Shown here: piece after piece, positions 24,135 to 32,954 of the stretch | How positions within the stretch are numbered: the stretch's first letter is position 1 | How the letters are laid out: the number at the start of each line of letters is the position of its first letter | Source: an uncultured Acetatifactor sp. | GTDB lineage: Bacteria; Bacillota; Clostridia; Lachnospirales; Lachnospiraceae | Direction: 5' to 3' | DNA: 44,464 bases | Assembly (NCBI GenBank): GCA_910584375.1 | Contig: CAJUAH010000035.1 | Span: forward strand, 1 to 44,464 | Notes under the pieces: model-generated | The model's input: only the letters and a program-made list of their open reading frames with translations | Databases searched by the model: none | What the model was told of the DNA's origin: nothing | Translations under genes and position numbers: made by a program

Positions 24135-25705
24135 TAAACGCTTTTTTTATAATTATTTTCCTGGCTGCTGTCGCGGCGGTGCTGCTGGGGGTGCGCTATA
24201 CGCTGCATATGTTCCAGCAGGGTTCCTATCAGTACCGCTCCTACCTGCGGTATATGAAGACCCATCCCGTCATGACGCTGTTGCCGCTGGCGGGGGCGGT
24301 TCTGTTGCTGGCGTGGGTATTTGCGGGAAAAACCCTGGCGGCAGTGACCGTGATCCTGGCGCTGGAGCTGTTGTATCTGCTCCTGCTGATCCTGCTGTAC
24401 CGGCCCAGAGCCGCCAAGAAAAAGCTGGTGTTCACCGCCCGGGTGAAACGCCTGACCGTCACCGTAGCGTTGCTGTACGCATTGGCCGTGGCGGCGCTGC
24501 TATGCACCGTCTGGATCTCCTGGCAGCCGCTTTTGGTACTGGCGCTGCTGGGAGCCATGGCCAGCCCCTATGCGGTGCTGCTGGCCAATCTGATCAACAG
24601 GCCCATTGAAAAGGGCATCAACCGACATTATATCCAGGACGCCCGGAGGATGCTGAAAGCCTGCCCTGATCTGAAGATCATCGGCATCACCGGCAGCTAC
24701 GGCAAGACCAGCGTCAAATACTATCTGGAAAGCCTGCTGGGCGCGCAGTTCGATGTGCTGAAGACGCCGGAAAGCTTCAACACTCCCATGGGCGTAGTAA
24801 AGACCATTCGTGGCAGCCTGCGCGCTACCCATGAGATATTTTTATGCGAGATGGGAGCCCGGCATGTGGGGGATATCAAGGAGATCTGCGACATCGTGGA
24901 TCCTCAGATCGGCGTGATCACCTCCCTGGGCTACCAGCATCTGGAAACCTTCAAGTCGCTGGACAACATCGTGGACACCAAGCGGGAGCTGTTTGACGCG
25001 CTGCCCCAGGGAGCGCCCCGTTTTGTCAACGGCGACAACGAATTTGTGCGGCAGTACAAGGTGGATCAGGGAGCCGTCACCTATGGCCTGGAGGAGGGCA
25101 ATGCCTACCGGGCCAGCGATCTGGAATACAGCGAGAAGGGAACTTCCTTTTGGGTGCAGGCCCCGGACGGCGGCAGGGAGAGATATACCACCCGGCTGCT
25201 GGGCGAGCACAATGTGATCAATATCACCGGAGCCATAGCGGTGGCCCATGAGCTGGGCATCCCGCTGGCCAGGCTGAAACTCCCGGTGCAGCGGCTGGAG
25301 GGAGCGCCCCACCGCCTGCAGCCCATCGCCCGGGGAGGCACAGTCATCATCGACGACGCCTACAACTCCAACCCCAACGGCGCCCATATGGCCCTGAAAA
25401 CGCTGGAGCGCTTTGACGGCCTGCGCATCCTGGTCACCCCCGGCATGGTGGAGCTGGGCGAGCAGGAAGACCACTACAACTATGAGCTGGGCAAGGAGGC
25501 GGCCCGGTGCTGCGACTACATCGTGCCGGTGGGCCGCAGACAGACAGAGAGCATCCAAAAGGGCGTGCGGGACGCGGGTTTCGACGAGAGCCGCCTATAC
25601 GTGGCGGAAAATCTGCAGGACGCCATGGAATATGTAAACGGTCTGGAGACAGATCGGAAAAAGATCGTACTCCTCGAAAACGACCTGCCAGACAGCTATC
25701 TGTGA
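24131..25705 (+). CDS. Membrane-anchored MurF-like Mur ligase
   Basis: The 524-residue protein has an N-terminal region of about 155 residues with five or so membrane helices, then a Mur ligase core. The ATP loop is GITGSYGKTS (Lys192), followed by LCEMGARHVGDI, the GEHNVINITGAIAVAHEL segment, DDAYNSNPNG (the MurF DAYNANP-type motif) and TPGMVELGEQE. MurF joins D-Ala-D-Ala to UDP-MurNAc-tripeptide in the cytoplasm. Standard MurF is a soluble protein of about 450 residues without such an anchor, and its N-terminal UDP-binding domain appears replaced here by the membrane region. The acceptor may therefore be a lipid-linked or altered precursor (inference). It overlaps the alpha/beta hydrolase by four bases and precedes Ddl by about 0.9 kb. 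Confidence 0.87.
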   Translation: MINAFFIIIFLAAVAAVLLGVRYTLHMFQQGSYQYRSYLRYMKTHPVMTLLPLAGAVLLLAWVFAGKTLAAVTVILALELLYLLLLILLYRPRAAKKKLVFTARVKRLTVTVALLYALAVAALLCTVWISWQPLLVLALLGAMASPYAVLLANLINRPIEKGINRHYIQDARRMLKACPDLKIIGITGSYGKTSVKYYLESLLGAQFDVLKTPESFNTPMGVVKTIRGSLRATHEIFLCEMGARHVGDIKEICDIVDPQIGVITSLGYQHLETFKSLDNIVDTKRELFDALPQGAPRFVNGDNEFVRQYKVDQGAVTYGLEEGNAYRASDLEYSEKGTSFWVQAPDGGRERYTTRLLGEHNVINITGAIAVAHELGIPLARLKLPVQRLEGAPHRLQPIARGGTVIIDDAYNSNPNGAHMALKTLERFDGLRILVTPGMVELGEQEDHYNYELGKEAARCCDYIVPVGRRQTESIQKGVRDAGFDESRLYVAENLQDAMEYVNGLETDRKKIVLLENDLPDSYL

Positions 25706-25856
25706 TTCTGTTTTTCGGGGAAGTGTGATGGAAGAGAGCTTATTCTGCCAGTTGGGCATATGGAACCATAATTTTATTTTTGGATCCACTTAGCGGACAA
25801 GAAATCTTACTTCGGAGTCTGTCGGGGGTCTATACAAAAAAATATGTCTTTTTATC

Positions 25857-25983
25857 CCCTGTTTTGCTGTAAAAATGGGGGGAGAATAGGCAAGTTTTTT
25901 CCTATAGGCCCACAGGGGGCAGGGATTTCCCTGTTTTAGCCGCAAATGTGGGTACAAAACGGCACTTTTTCTCTATAGGCCCA
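25857..25983. repeat. Diverged direct repeat in the MurF-to-Ddl gap
   Basis: Copy A (25857-25912) and copy B (25929-25983) both start CCCTGTTTT and end CTATAGGCCCA, with scattered differences between, at a period of 72 bases. They fill most of the otherwise featureless 25706-26103 stretch, where I see no gene, no convincing terminator after the MurF-like gene and a falling GC content. Confidence 0.6.
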
Positions 25984-26103
25984 TAAGCGTAAAAGGACAC
26001 AGATATTTGAGTATGCGCCGATATGCCAGATAACCAGATCCAATGAGCCTGCGCTCCTTTTCCGGGTTGTATACCCCAATGAAAATGAGGCAATAATTAT
26101 GCA

Positions 26104-26145
26104 TTGCGAGTGGACGACAGGTATTATATATTCAAATATTTGAAT
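26104..26145 (+). promoter_or_regulatory. Probable promoter with overlapping 16-base palindrome
   Basis: TTGCGA (26104-26109) and TATATT (26127-26132) are 17 bases apart. The perfect palindrome ATTCAAATATTTGAAT (26130-26145) covers the -10 edge and start region, an ideal position for a repressor. The next gene starts 22 bases downstream. Confidence 0.5.
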
Positions 26146-26167
26146 CGGGATTTGGAGGAAAGACATT

Positions 26168-26461
26168 GTGATTACTATTGACAGTGTTAAAGAGATAAAT
26201 AAAAAAATAGCTTTGGAAAACGGTTTATCGGATGATAATCTAAGTGAAGATGTATCTAAAATTGTATACCGTATAGATGTATTTGAATGTGGTGATACCC
26301 CCATAATAAACCGGCATATAGATATTGAATATTCTTTCGGCGACTACTACGAAGTTCATGAAGAGAGCCCCGTGTTTCAATTTATTTGTGCATTGTGCAA
26401 CCTATCGTCAGCACGACCGGACATGGAAGAAATAATCCTTTATCAAAACGAAGAAGAATAA
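26168..26461 (+). CDS. Small AT-rich hypothetical protein
   Basis: This 97-residue acidic protein starts at GTG with GGAGGA 7 bases upstream. I recognise no domain. It is rich in Asp, Glu and Ile, has no membrane helix, and contains paired aromatic/acidic stretches such as DIEYSFGDYYEVHEE. The base composition is clearly more AT-rich than the flanking cell-wall genes, and it has its own likely promoter and palindrome. This suggests an acquired gene inserted in the envelope cluster. An immunity or antitoxin-like role is possible, but nothing in the sequence proves it. Confidence 0.6.
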   Translation: MITIDSVKEINKKIALENGLSDDNLSEDVSKIVYRIDVFECGDTPIINRHIDIEYSFGDYYEVHEESPVFQFICALCNLSSARPDMEEIILYQNEEE

Positions 26462-26571
26462 TATATATTCCAGTTCACAGAGTTGCCAGGTGAGTGCTAA
26501 ATCGGTGATCACATGCAGGAATATGCATTATACATCAAGTAGGAACACTTTCCCGAAAAGGGAGTTGCTGA

Positions 26572-26616
26572 ATGAAATATATGTTGAAACATAATCAAAA
26601 AAGAAAAGAGGAATGA
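26572..26616 (+). CDS. Possible 14-residue leader peptide before ddl
   Basis: ATG at 26572 has GGAG 7 bases upstream and opens a 14-codon frame (MKYMLKHNQKRKEE). Its end overlaps the GAGGAA ribosome binding site of ddl, 7 bases before the ddl ATG. It could couple translation into ddl, or be a chance frame. Confidence 0.25.
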   Translation: MKYMLKHNQKRKEE

Positions 26617-26623
26617 GAAAACC

Positions 26624-27817
26624 ATGAAAATCAAATTGGCAGTAATTTTCGGCGGCAAGAGTGTGGAACACGAGATTTCCGTCATCTCGGCCCTGCAGGC
26701 CTGCGAATACATCGACCGGGACAAGTATGAGGTTATCCCCCTGTACATGACCAAGAGCGGCGAGTTTTATACGGGGGAGCAGATCGGCAATATCGAGCGC
26801 TACCGGGATATCCCCTCCCTGCTGAAAGAGAGTACCCGCGTGCTGCTGTTAAACGAGGAGGGCAGGGTGGATCTGGTGCGCTACCCCATGAAAAAGTTCG
26901 GCAGCAATGTACTGGGAAGCATCGACGTGGCCTTTCCCATCGTACACGGCACCAATGTGGAGGATGGAACTTTGCAGGGCTATCTGCAGACCCTTGGCCT
27001 GCCCTATGTGGGCTGCGACGTGCTTTCCTCCGCGGTGGGCATGAACAAATATGTGATGAAGACGGTGTTCAAGGACAACGGTATCCCGGTTCTGGACTGC
27101 GCCTGCTACAATCTGACGGACTTTGCGGAGGTGGAAAACCTGATGGACCGAGTGGAGGGGAAATTCCCCTACCCTGTCATCGTAAAGCCCATCAATCTGG
27201 GCTCCAGCGTGGGCATCAGCAAAGCCTCCGACCGGGCGGAGCTGGAGGAGGCGCTGAATCTGGCCTTCACATTCGCTCAAAAGGTGCTGGTAGAGCCTGC
27301 CATCCGGCAGCTCAAGGAGATCAACTGCGCCGTGCTGGGTGACGAGCTGGAGGCGGAGGCCTCCGAGTGTGAGGAACCTCTGAACGCGGAGGAGATCCTG
27401 ACCTATGAGGACAAATACATCGGCGGCGGTAAGAGCAAGGGCGGTTCCAAGGGCATGGCCAGCTTAAGCCGCGCCATACCGGCCAACATATCCGGGGAAC
27501 GCCGGGAGGAGATTCGGCAGATGGCTGTAAAGGCTTTTCAATGCCTGGGATGCAGCGGCGTGGCCCGCATTGACTTTATGATCGACAAAGAGACGGATAA
27601 GGTGTATCTGAACGAGATCAACACGATCCCCGGCTCCCTGGCCTTTTATCTGTGGGAGCCGGTGGGCGTTCCGTATCCCCAGCTCCTGGAGCGTATGATA
27701 CAGTTGGCGCTGAAACGGCACCGGGAGAACCAGAAACTGACTTTCTCCTTCGACACCAACGTGCTGGCCGGTGTGAAACTGGGCGGCGCCAAGGGAGCCA
27801 AGGGCAGCAAACGCTAA
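26624..27817 (+). CDS. ddl: D-alanine--D-alanine ligase
   Basis: The 397-residue ATP-grasp enzyme joins two D-alanines for the peptidoglycan stem. The N-terminus VIFGGKSVEHEISVISA is the family signature. HGTNVEDGTLQGYLQTLGLPYVG near residue 110, VKPINLGSSVGISKA near 190 and the C-terminal metal-binding LNEINTIPGSLAFYLWE are intact. The omega loop begins TYEDKY at about residue 260. The tyrosine favours D-Ala as second substrate over the D-lactate ligases. A Gly/Ser/Lys-rich stretch follows immediately (about 266-280) and makes the loop longer than usual. The C-terminal tail is basic and repetitive (GGAKGAKGSKR). GAGGAA precedes the ATG. It probably supplies the MurF-like ligase upstream. Confidence 0.95.
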   Translation: MKIKLAVIFGGKSVEHEISVISALQACEYIDRDKYEVIPLYMTKSGEFYTGEQIGNIERYRDIPSLLKESTRVLLLNEEGRVDLVRYPMKKFGSNVLGSIDVAFPIVHGTNVEDGTLQGYLQTLGLPYVGCDVLSSAVGMNKYVMKTVFKDNGIPVLDCACYNLTDFAEVENLMDRVEGKFPYPVIVKPINLGSSVGISKASDRAELEEALNLAFTFAQKVLVEPAIRQLKEINCAVLGDELEAEASECEEPLNAEEILTYEDKYIGGGKSKGGSKGMASLSRAIPANISGERREEIRQMAVKAFQCLGCSGVARIDFMIDKETDKVYLNEINTIPGSLAFYLWEPVGVPYPQLLERMIQLALKRHRENQKLTFSFDTNVLAGVKLGGAKGAKGSKR

Positions 27818-27837
27818 AGCGGATACGCCCGCCGCGT

Positions 27838-28812
27838 CTACGGCGAAAGCCGGTGCAGGGCGCGGTATTCCCTGGGGGAGCAGCCGTATTTTTCCCGGAA
27901 GATCCGGTAGAAAAAGCTGCTGTTGTTGTAGCCCACGGCCTCTATGATACCGTCGGCGGAGAGGGTGGTCTGAGACAGCAGATACACGGCCTGCTGGAGT
28001 TTCTGCTGTTGCAGCAGTTCCTTGAAAGTGTGCCCGGTGTACCTTTTTAACAGTCTGCTCACATGGTATGCGGGGAGCTTTACCGCCGCGGAGATTTCCG
28101 CCAGGGTTCCGTTTTTGTAATGAGTCTCTATGTATTTCAGGACGCGGAAGATCAGATCCTGCTCATAATTTCCGGCCTGCTCCCGGAGCATGGAGTCCGC
28201 AAAGAGCGACAGGTTCATGAAGATCAGCCCCATGGTGATCTGATTGAGGGTGTTGGTTCCCGGCTTTTTGTCGATCAGCGTCCAGAGCATGTTTTCCATC
28301 AGGTTCTGTATGGGCAGGATATCTTTGGCACGGAAATGCAGATAGGGGATCTGGGGGTTGCCGCTGGAGAGGGTGGAGATCAGAAAGGCGCGCAGCACAT
28401 TGTCCCGTTCGATCATGGACAGGGCGCGGTCAAAGAACTCCGGCAGGATGATGAAGTTGACGGCGATATCCTCCCGGCCCGCGGGCAGGATCTCCTGGGT
28501 GGCCGTCTGGCTGAGAAACAGCAGGTCGCCCTCCGTCAGGACGATCCGCTCCGTGTCATTGACGATATGGGTGGTGCTGCCGCAGCACATATACACCAGC
28601 TCCACATAATTGTGCCTGTGCCTGGGAAAATGCGCGAAACGGGTGTGGGGGCGCAGCTCGATCAGATGCCCCTTCTCCAACAGCCGGGCATTGTCCACCA
28701 CAAAATCCTTCCCGGAAGTATAGAGATCCTTTTGGATATCGCCCTGCCCCTGCAGCAGGGCTTTTTCTTCGTCGGTTATTTCCCGCAGATGCTGTAACAG
28801 TTCTTCTCTCAT
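27838..28812 (-). CDS. AraC-family regulator, probable L-rhamnose activator
   Basis: The 324-residue protein has an N-terminal cupin-like sensor (about 55-140; RHRHNYVELVYMCCG and EGDLLFLSQ) and a C-terminal double helix-turn-helix of AraC type (about 225-320; LAEISAAVKLPAYHVSRLLKRYTGHTF and IIEAVGYNNSSFFYRIFREKYGCSPREYR). It is divergent from rhaB, so it is likely the RhaR/RhaS-type activator of the locus (inference). I start at 28812 because CGGAG lies upstream and the N-terminus beyond it is arginine/proline-rich and non-homologous. Its stop is 20 bases from the convergent ddl stop, with no obvious terminator between. Confidence 0.88.
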   Translation of the reverse strand: MREELLQHLREITDEEKALLQGQGDIQKDLYTSGKDFVVDNARLLEKGHLIELRPHTRFAHFPRHRHNYVELVYMCCGSTTHIVNDTERIVLTEGDLLFLSQTATQEILPAGREDIAVNFIILPEFFDRALSMIERDNVLRAFLISTLSSGNPQIPYLHFRAKDILPIQNLMENMLWTLIDKKPGTNTLNQITMGLIFMNLSLFADSMLREQAGNYEQDLIFRVLKYIETHYKNGTLAEISAAVKLPAYHVSRLLKRYTGHTFKELLQQQKLQQAVYLLSQTTLSADGIIEAVGYNNSSFFYRIFREKYGCSPREYRALHRLSP

Positions 28813-28906
28813 AATATGCTCCGTTTCATCGCAGAGGTTGTGGCGCCTGTGCCTGCGGCCCCGTGGGCCGGGACAAAGCAGCGGCTGCAAATGGGGTAAC
28901 GATAAG

Positions 28907-28993
28907 TGCAAATAAAGTCCCTGCATTTGTACAAATGAGACCTTTTTTTCTGTTCCCTCTTTCTATATGATAAATGTAGATGCAAAAAAAGTC
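28907..28993 (+). promoter_or_regulatory. Rhamnose control region: phased direct repeats and a palindrome
   Basis: TGCAAATAAAGTC (28907-28919) and TGCAAAAAAAGTC (28981-28993) agree at 12 of 13 positions and start 74 bases apart, about seven DNA turns. A perfect palindrome, CATTTGTACAAATG, lies between them (28924-28937). TATGAT (28966-28971) is a possible rhaB -10 with no recognisable -35, as expected for an activator-dependent promoter. AraC proteins typically bind such direct repeats. Confidence 0.6.
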
Positions 28994-29081
28994 TACCTTT
29001 TTTCGAGGTGGAGAGATATAGACAATAGCGAAACGGCCGGGGTTCGCAAACATCGGCGGATAGACAGAAAGGAGGGCGGTT

Positions 29082-30485
29082 ATGGGCGGATATTATCTGG
29101 CTGTGGATATCGGGGCGTCAAGCGGCAGACATATGCTGGGGTATCTTCAGGACGGGAAAATCAAGGTGGAGGAGATTTATCGGTTTGAGAACGGCATGAC
29201 GGACGCAGGCGGCAGCCTGGTGTGGGACACCCGGCGTCTGTTCGCGGAGATCAGGGCCGGTATGAAAAAATGCGCGGATGCGGGCAGGATACCGGAAACC
29301 ATGTCGGTGGACACCTGGGCGGTGGACTATGTGCTGCTGGATCGGGAGGACAGGGAGCTGGGCAGCGCCTACGCTTACCGGGACGGCAGAACGCGGGATA
29401 TGGACAGGAGGGTATATGAAACCATTGCCCCGGAGGCGCTCTATGCCCGCACCGGTATCCAGAAACAGCCGTTTAACACGATCTACCAGCTGATGGCCGA
29501 CCGGGTGCAGAGGCCGGAGATCCTGGAAAGAGCCGGAACGTTCCTGATGCTGCCGGACTATTTTCATTTTCTGCTGACGGGGAAAAAGATGTCGGAGTAC
29601 ACCAACGCCACCTCCACACAACTGGTCAGTCCTGTCAAAAAGCAGTGGGACAGAGAACTGATCCGTATGCTGGGCTACCCGGAGGAGATGTTCCTGCCGC
29701 TGCGGACGCCGGGCACGGAGGTGGGCGGTCTGCGGGCGGAGGTCGCAAAAGAAGTGGGATTTGACTGCCGGGTGGTGCTGTGCGGCAGCCATGACACGGC
29801 CTCCGCCGTGATGGCGGCGCCCAGGGCCGACGGCAACGCCCTCTATATCAGCTCCGGCACCTGGTCGCTGATGGGGGTGGAGCTGGCGGAGGCGGACTGC
29901 CGGGAGGAGAGCCGCAGAGCCAATTTTACCAATGAGGGCGGCTATGACTACCGTTTCCGGTATCTGAAAAATATCATGGGGCTGTGGATGATCCAGTCGG
30001 TGCGCCATGAGCTGGGAGATAAGTATTCCTTTGGACAGCTCTGCGATATGGCGCGGGAGGCGGGGGATTTTCCGTCCAGGGTGGAGGTGAACGACGCCTG
30101 TTTCCTGGCTCCGGAAAATATGACGGAGGCGATCAGGGCCTACTGCGAACGCACCGGGCAGAGGATTCCGGAGACCGTGGGGGAGCTGGCCTGCGTGATC
30201 TATCGGAGCCTGGCGGACAGCTACGGGGAGACCGTGGGGGAGATCGAGAGAAACACGGGAAGGCGGTATGACAGCATCGCCGTGATCGGCGGCGGTTCCA
30301 ACGCCTCTTATCTGAACCAACTGACAGCACAGGCCACGGGAAAGACAGTCTACGCCGGACCGTCCGAGGCCACCGCCATCGGCAATATCCTGGCGCAGAT
30401 GATCGCGGCGGGAGAACTGGACAGCCTGGAGACAGCCAGGGCATGCGTGGCGGCCTCCTTCCCCATACAGGAGTACCAGCCGTAA
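29082..30485 (+). CDS. rhaB: Rhamnulokinase
   Basis: The 467-residue FGGY-family sugar kinase phosphorylates L-rhamnulose to L-rhamnulose-1-phosphate. VDIGASSGRHMLG at the N-terminus is the first phosphate loop of RhaB. SVDTWAVDYVLLD, GSHDTASAV near 235, YISSGTWSLMGVE near 258 and the C-terminal adenosine motif VIGGGSNASYLNQLTA near 400 are all RhaB-like. Length is close to normal. AAGGAGGG precedes the ATG. It opens the rha operon, 25 bases before the rhamnosidase start. Confidence 0.97.
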   Translation: MGGYYLAVDIGASSGRHMLGYLQDGKIKVEEIYRFENGMTDAGGSLVWDTRRLFAEIRAGMKKCADAGRIPETMSVDTWAVDYVLLDREDRELGSAYAYRDGRTRDMDRRVYETIAPEALYARTGIQKQPFNTIYQLMADRVQRPEILERAGTFLMLPDYFHFLLTGKKMSEYTNATSTQLVSPVKKQWDRELIRMLGYPEEMFLPLRTPGTEVGGLRAEVAKEVGFDCRVVLCGSHDTASAVMAAPRADGNALYISSGTWSLMGVELAEADCREESRRANFTNEGGYDYRFRYLKNIMGLWMIQSVRHELGDKYSFGQLCDMAREAGDFPSRVEVNDACFLAPENMTEAIRAYCERTGQRIPETVGELACVIYRSLADSYGETVGEIERNTGRRYDSIAVIGGGSNASYLNQLTAQATGKTVYAGPSEATAIGNILAQMIAAGELDSLETARACVAASFPIQEYQP

Positions 30486-30510
30486 AAACAACCCCCAAAA
30501 GGAGGCATAC

Positions 30511-32954
30511 ATGAAGATCACAAATTGTAAGGTCAATCATTTGAGCGATCCGTTGGGATACCATATGGACAGCGCGGTCTTTTCCTGGACTCCCTCGCCG
30601 CTTTCGTTGAGATCCCGCTGAAACCGGAAACGCGGTATTGGTGGAATGTGTCGGTACAGACCGACGCCGGGGAGGAGGAGAGCAGCGAGTCTCATTTCTT
30701 TGAGACGGCTTTGGCGGAGGACGGCTGGCAGGCGTCGTGGATCGGCGCGGAGGAGGAAGAACCCCGTCACCCTGTTTTTTTCAGAGAGATCCGCCCGGAA
30801 AAGGAGGTGCTGTCCGCCAGGCTGTATATCTGCGGCCTGGGGCTGTATGAGGCTCGGTGGAACGGCGAAAAGATCGGGGACGAGTATTTGACCCCCTATT
30901 GCAATAACTACCATTCCTGGCTCCAGTATCAGACCTATGATGTGACGGAGCAGATGAAACAGGCGGGAACCCTGTCTGTGGAGCTGGGCAACGGCTGGTA
31001 TAACGGCCGGTACGGTTTTATCCGCAGGCCCCAGCCCTATTACGGAGACGGCAAAAAGCTGATCGCCCAGGCTGTCCTCACCTATGCGGACGGCTCTAAA
31101 GAGGTGATCGGCACAGATGAGAGCTGGCAAGTGTCCCGCTCCAATATCTGTTTTTCCAATATATATGACGGCGAACAGCGGGACGATACGCTGCCCGCCG
31201 CGGAGACCGCAGGGGCCATGTCGGTGAAACCTCCCAGAGGGAAACTGACCGCCCGGTATTCCCTGCCGGTCCGGGCCTGGGAAGTGTTGCCGGTCAGGCA
31301 GATCCTCCATACTCCGGCGGGAGAGACGGTCATCGACGTGGGTCAGAACATGACGGGTATTTTCCGGCTCAGGGTCCATGAGCCCAGGGGAACCAGGATC
31401 CGCCTGCAGTTTGGGGAGATTTTGCAGGAGGGAAATTTTTACCGGGACAATCTTCGCTCCGCCAGAGCCGAATATATCTATGTCTCTGACGGAACTGCGC
31501 GGACGCTGGAGCCCAGGTTTACATTTTACGGGTATCGCTATGTCAAGGTGGAAGGGATAGCCGACCTGAGAGCGGAAGATTTCTCCGCGCCGGTTCTGTA
31601 TTCCCGGCTGCCCCGGACCGGGTATATGACCACGGGCAATCCGCTGGTCAACCAATTGCTCTCCAACGTGTCCTGGGGGCAGAAGGGCAATTTTCTGGAT
31701 GTGCCCACGGACTGTCCCCAGCGCGACGAGCGTATGGGATGGACGGGAGACGCGCAGGTGTTTTCCGGCACGGCCTGCTATCTTCGGGACAGCTATCCCT
31801 TTTATGTCAAGTATCTCCATGATATGTACACGGAACAGGAGGCTTTGGACGGCGCGGTTCCCGATGTGATTCCCGGATTTGGGATGACCTCCGTCTCCGC
31901 CGCGTGGGGAGACGCCGCCTGCGTGATCCCGATGAAACTGTATGAGATGTACGGCGACAAGTCGATTCTGGAGAAACAGTACGACAGCATGAAAGCCTGG
32001 GTGGAGTATATTTACAGGGTGGACGGCGAGGACTTCGGCTGGCGCAGGCGGTTCCACTACGGCGACTGGCTGGCGCTGGACGGCGCGGAGCCGGACGGCT
32101 GCCGGGGCGGCACGGAGGAGAGTTATATCGCCGACACGCAGTACCGACACTGCGTGCTGCTGCTGACGGAGGCGGCTGAGATCCTGGGATATGCCGATGA
32201 CAGCGCCAAGTACGCCCGGTTGGCGGAGACCCTGCTCGCCCGTATCCGGGATGAGTATTTTACCCCCACCGGGCGGTGCGCGATTCCCACGCAGACCGGA
32301 TATCTGTTGGCGCTGCGGGACAAAACGGCGCCGGATGAGAGCCGGATTGTGCAGGCCCTGCAAAAGAAACTTGCCGACAATGGCGGCAGATTGCAGACCG
32401 GCTTTGTGGGCACGCCCCTTCTGTGCCCTCTCCTGACAAAGTACGGGGACAGCGAGGCGGCGTTTGCGCTGCTGCTGCACGAAGAATTTCCCGGTTGGCT
32501 CTACGCCGTGAAACTGGGGGCGACCACCGTGTGGGAGCGATGGAACAGCGTGGATGAAAACGGGCGGATCGCGGAAAACGGTATGAACAGCCTGAATCAT
32601 TACGCCTATGGCGCGGTGGCGGAATGGATGTACCGGGACGTGGCCGGGATCGCGCCGATCAGCCCAGGATTTAGAAAGGCGCTGCTGGCGCCCCATATGC
32701 ACAGGGACCTGGGGAAAGTGGAGGCGAAATACCTCTCCGCGGCAGGCGCTTGGGAGAGCGCCTGGGAGATCCTGGAAAACGGAGATGTGGAGTATCGGTG
32801 CAGCGTTCCCTTTGGCTGCACCGCCGAGCTGAAACTGCCCTATGGCGGCGGGGAATACCTGCTGGAGCCGGGAGTGTTCCAGCGGACGTACACGCCGGAT
32901 GTGTCCTGGGGGGCAGATATGAAGAGCAAAAAGAATGAGGAGGAAAAACAATGA
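30511..32954 (+). pseudogene. GH78 alpha-L-rhamnosidase with a lost N-terminal segment and frameshift
   Basis: The true start is ATG 30511 with AAAGGAGG 6 bases upstream, encoding a typical GH78 beginning (MKITNCKVNHLSDPLGYHMD...FSW). After the TGG at 30586-30588 the frame continues for only ten unrelated codons to TGA at 30619. The rest of the enzyme is in another frame, resuming at about 30588 as DSLAAFVEIPLKPETRYWW and running to 32954. The catalytic part is intact, with the GH78 hallmark DVPTDCPQRDERMGWTGDAQ near 31700. Comparison with the usual family N-terminus suggests about 100 bases were deleted. A shortened 768-residue product from GTG 30648 is conceivable but has no good ribosome binding site. 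It would release L-rhamnose from glycosides in the cytoplasm; no signal peptide is present. Confidence 0.85.

Noticed and set aside
30537..32951. An 804-codon open frame antisense to the rhamnosidase gene
   Set aside because: It is a shadow of GC-rich third positions: His/Arg/Pro-rich, with no domain, and the opposite strand carries clear GH78 motifs. The same applies to the long antisense frames over rhaB (29118-30536), pyrC (40706-41977), ddl, ileS and glgP.
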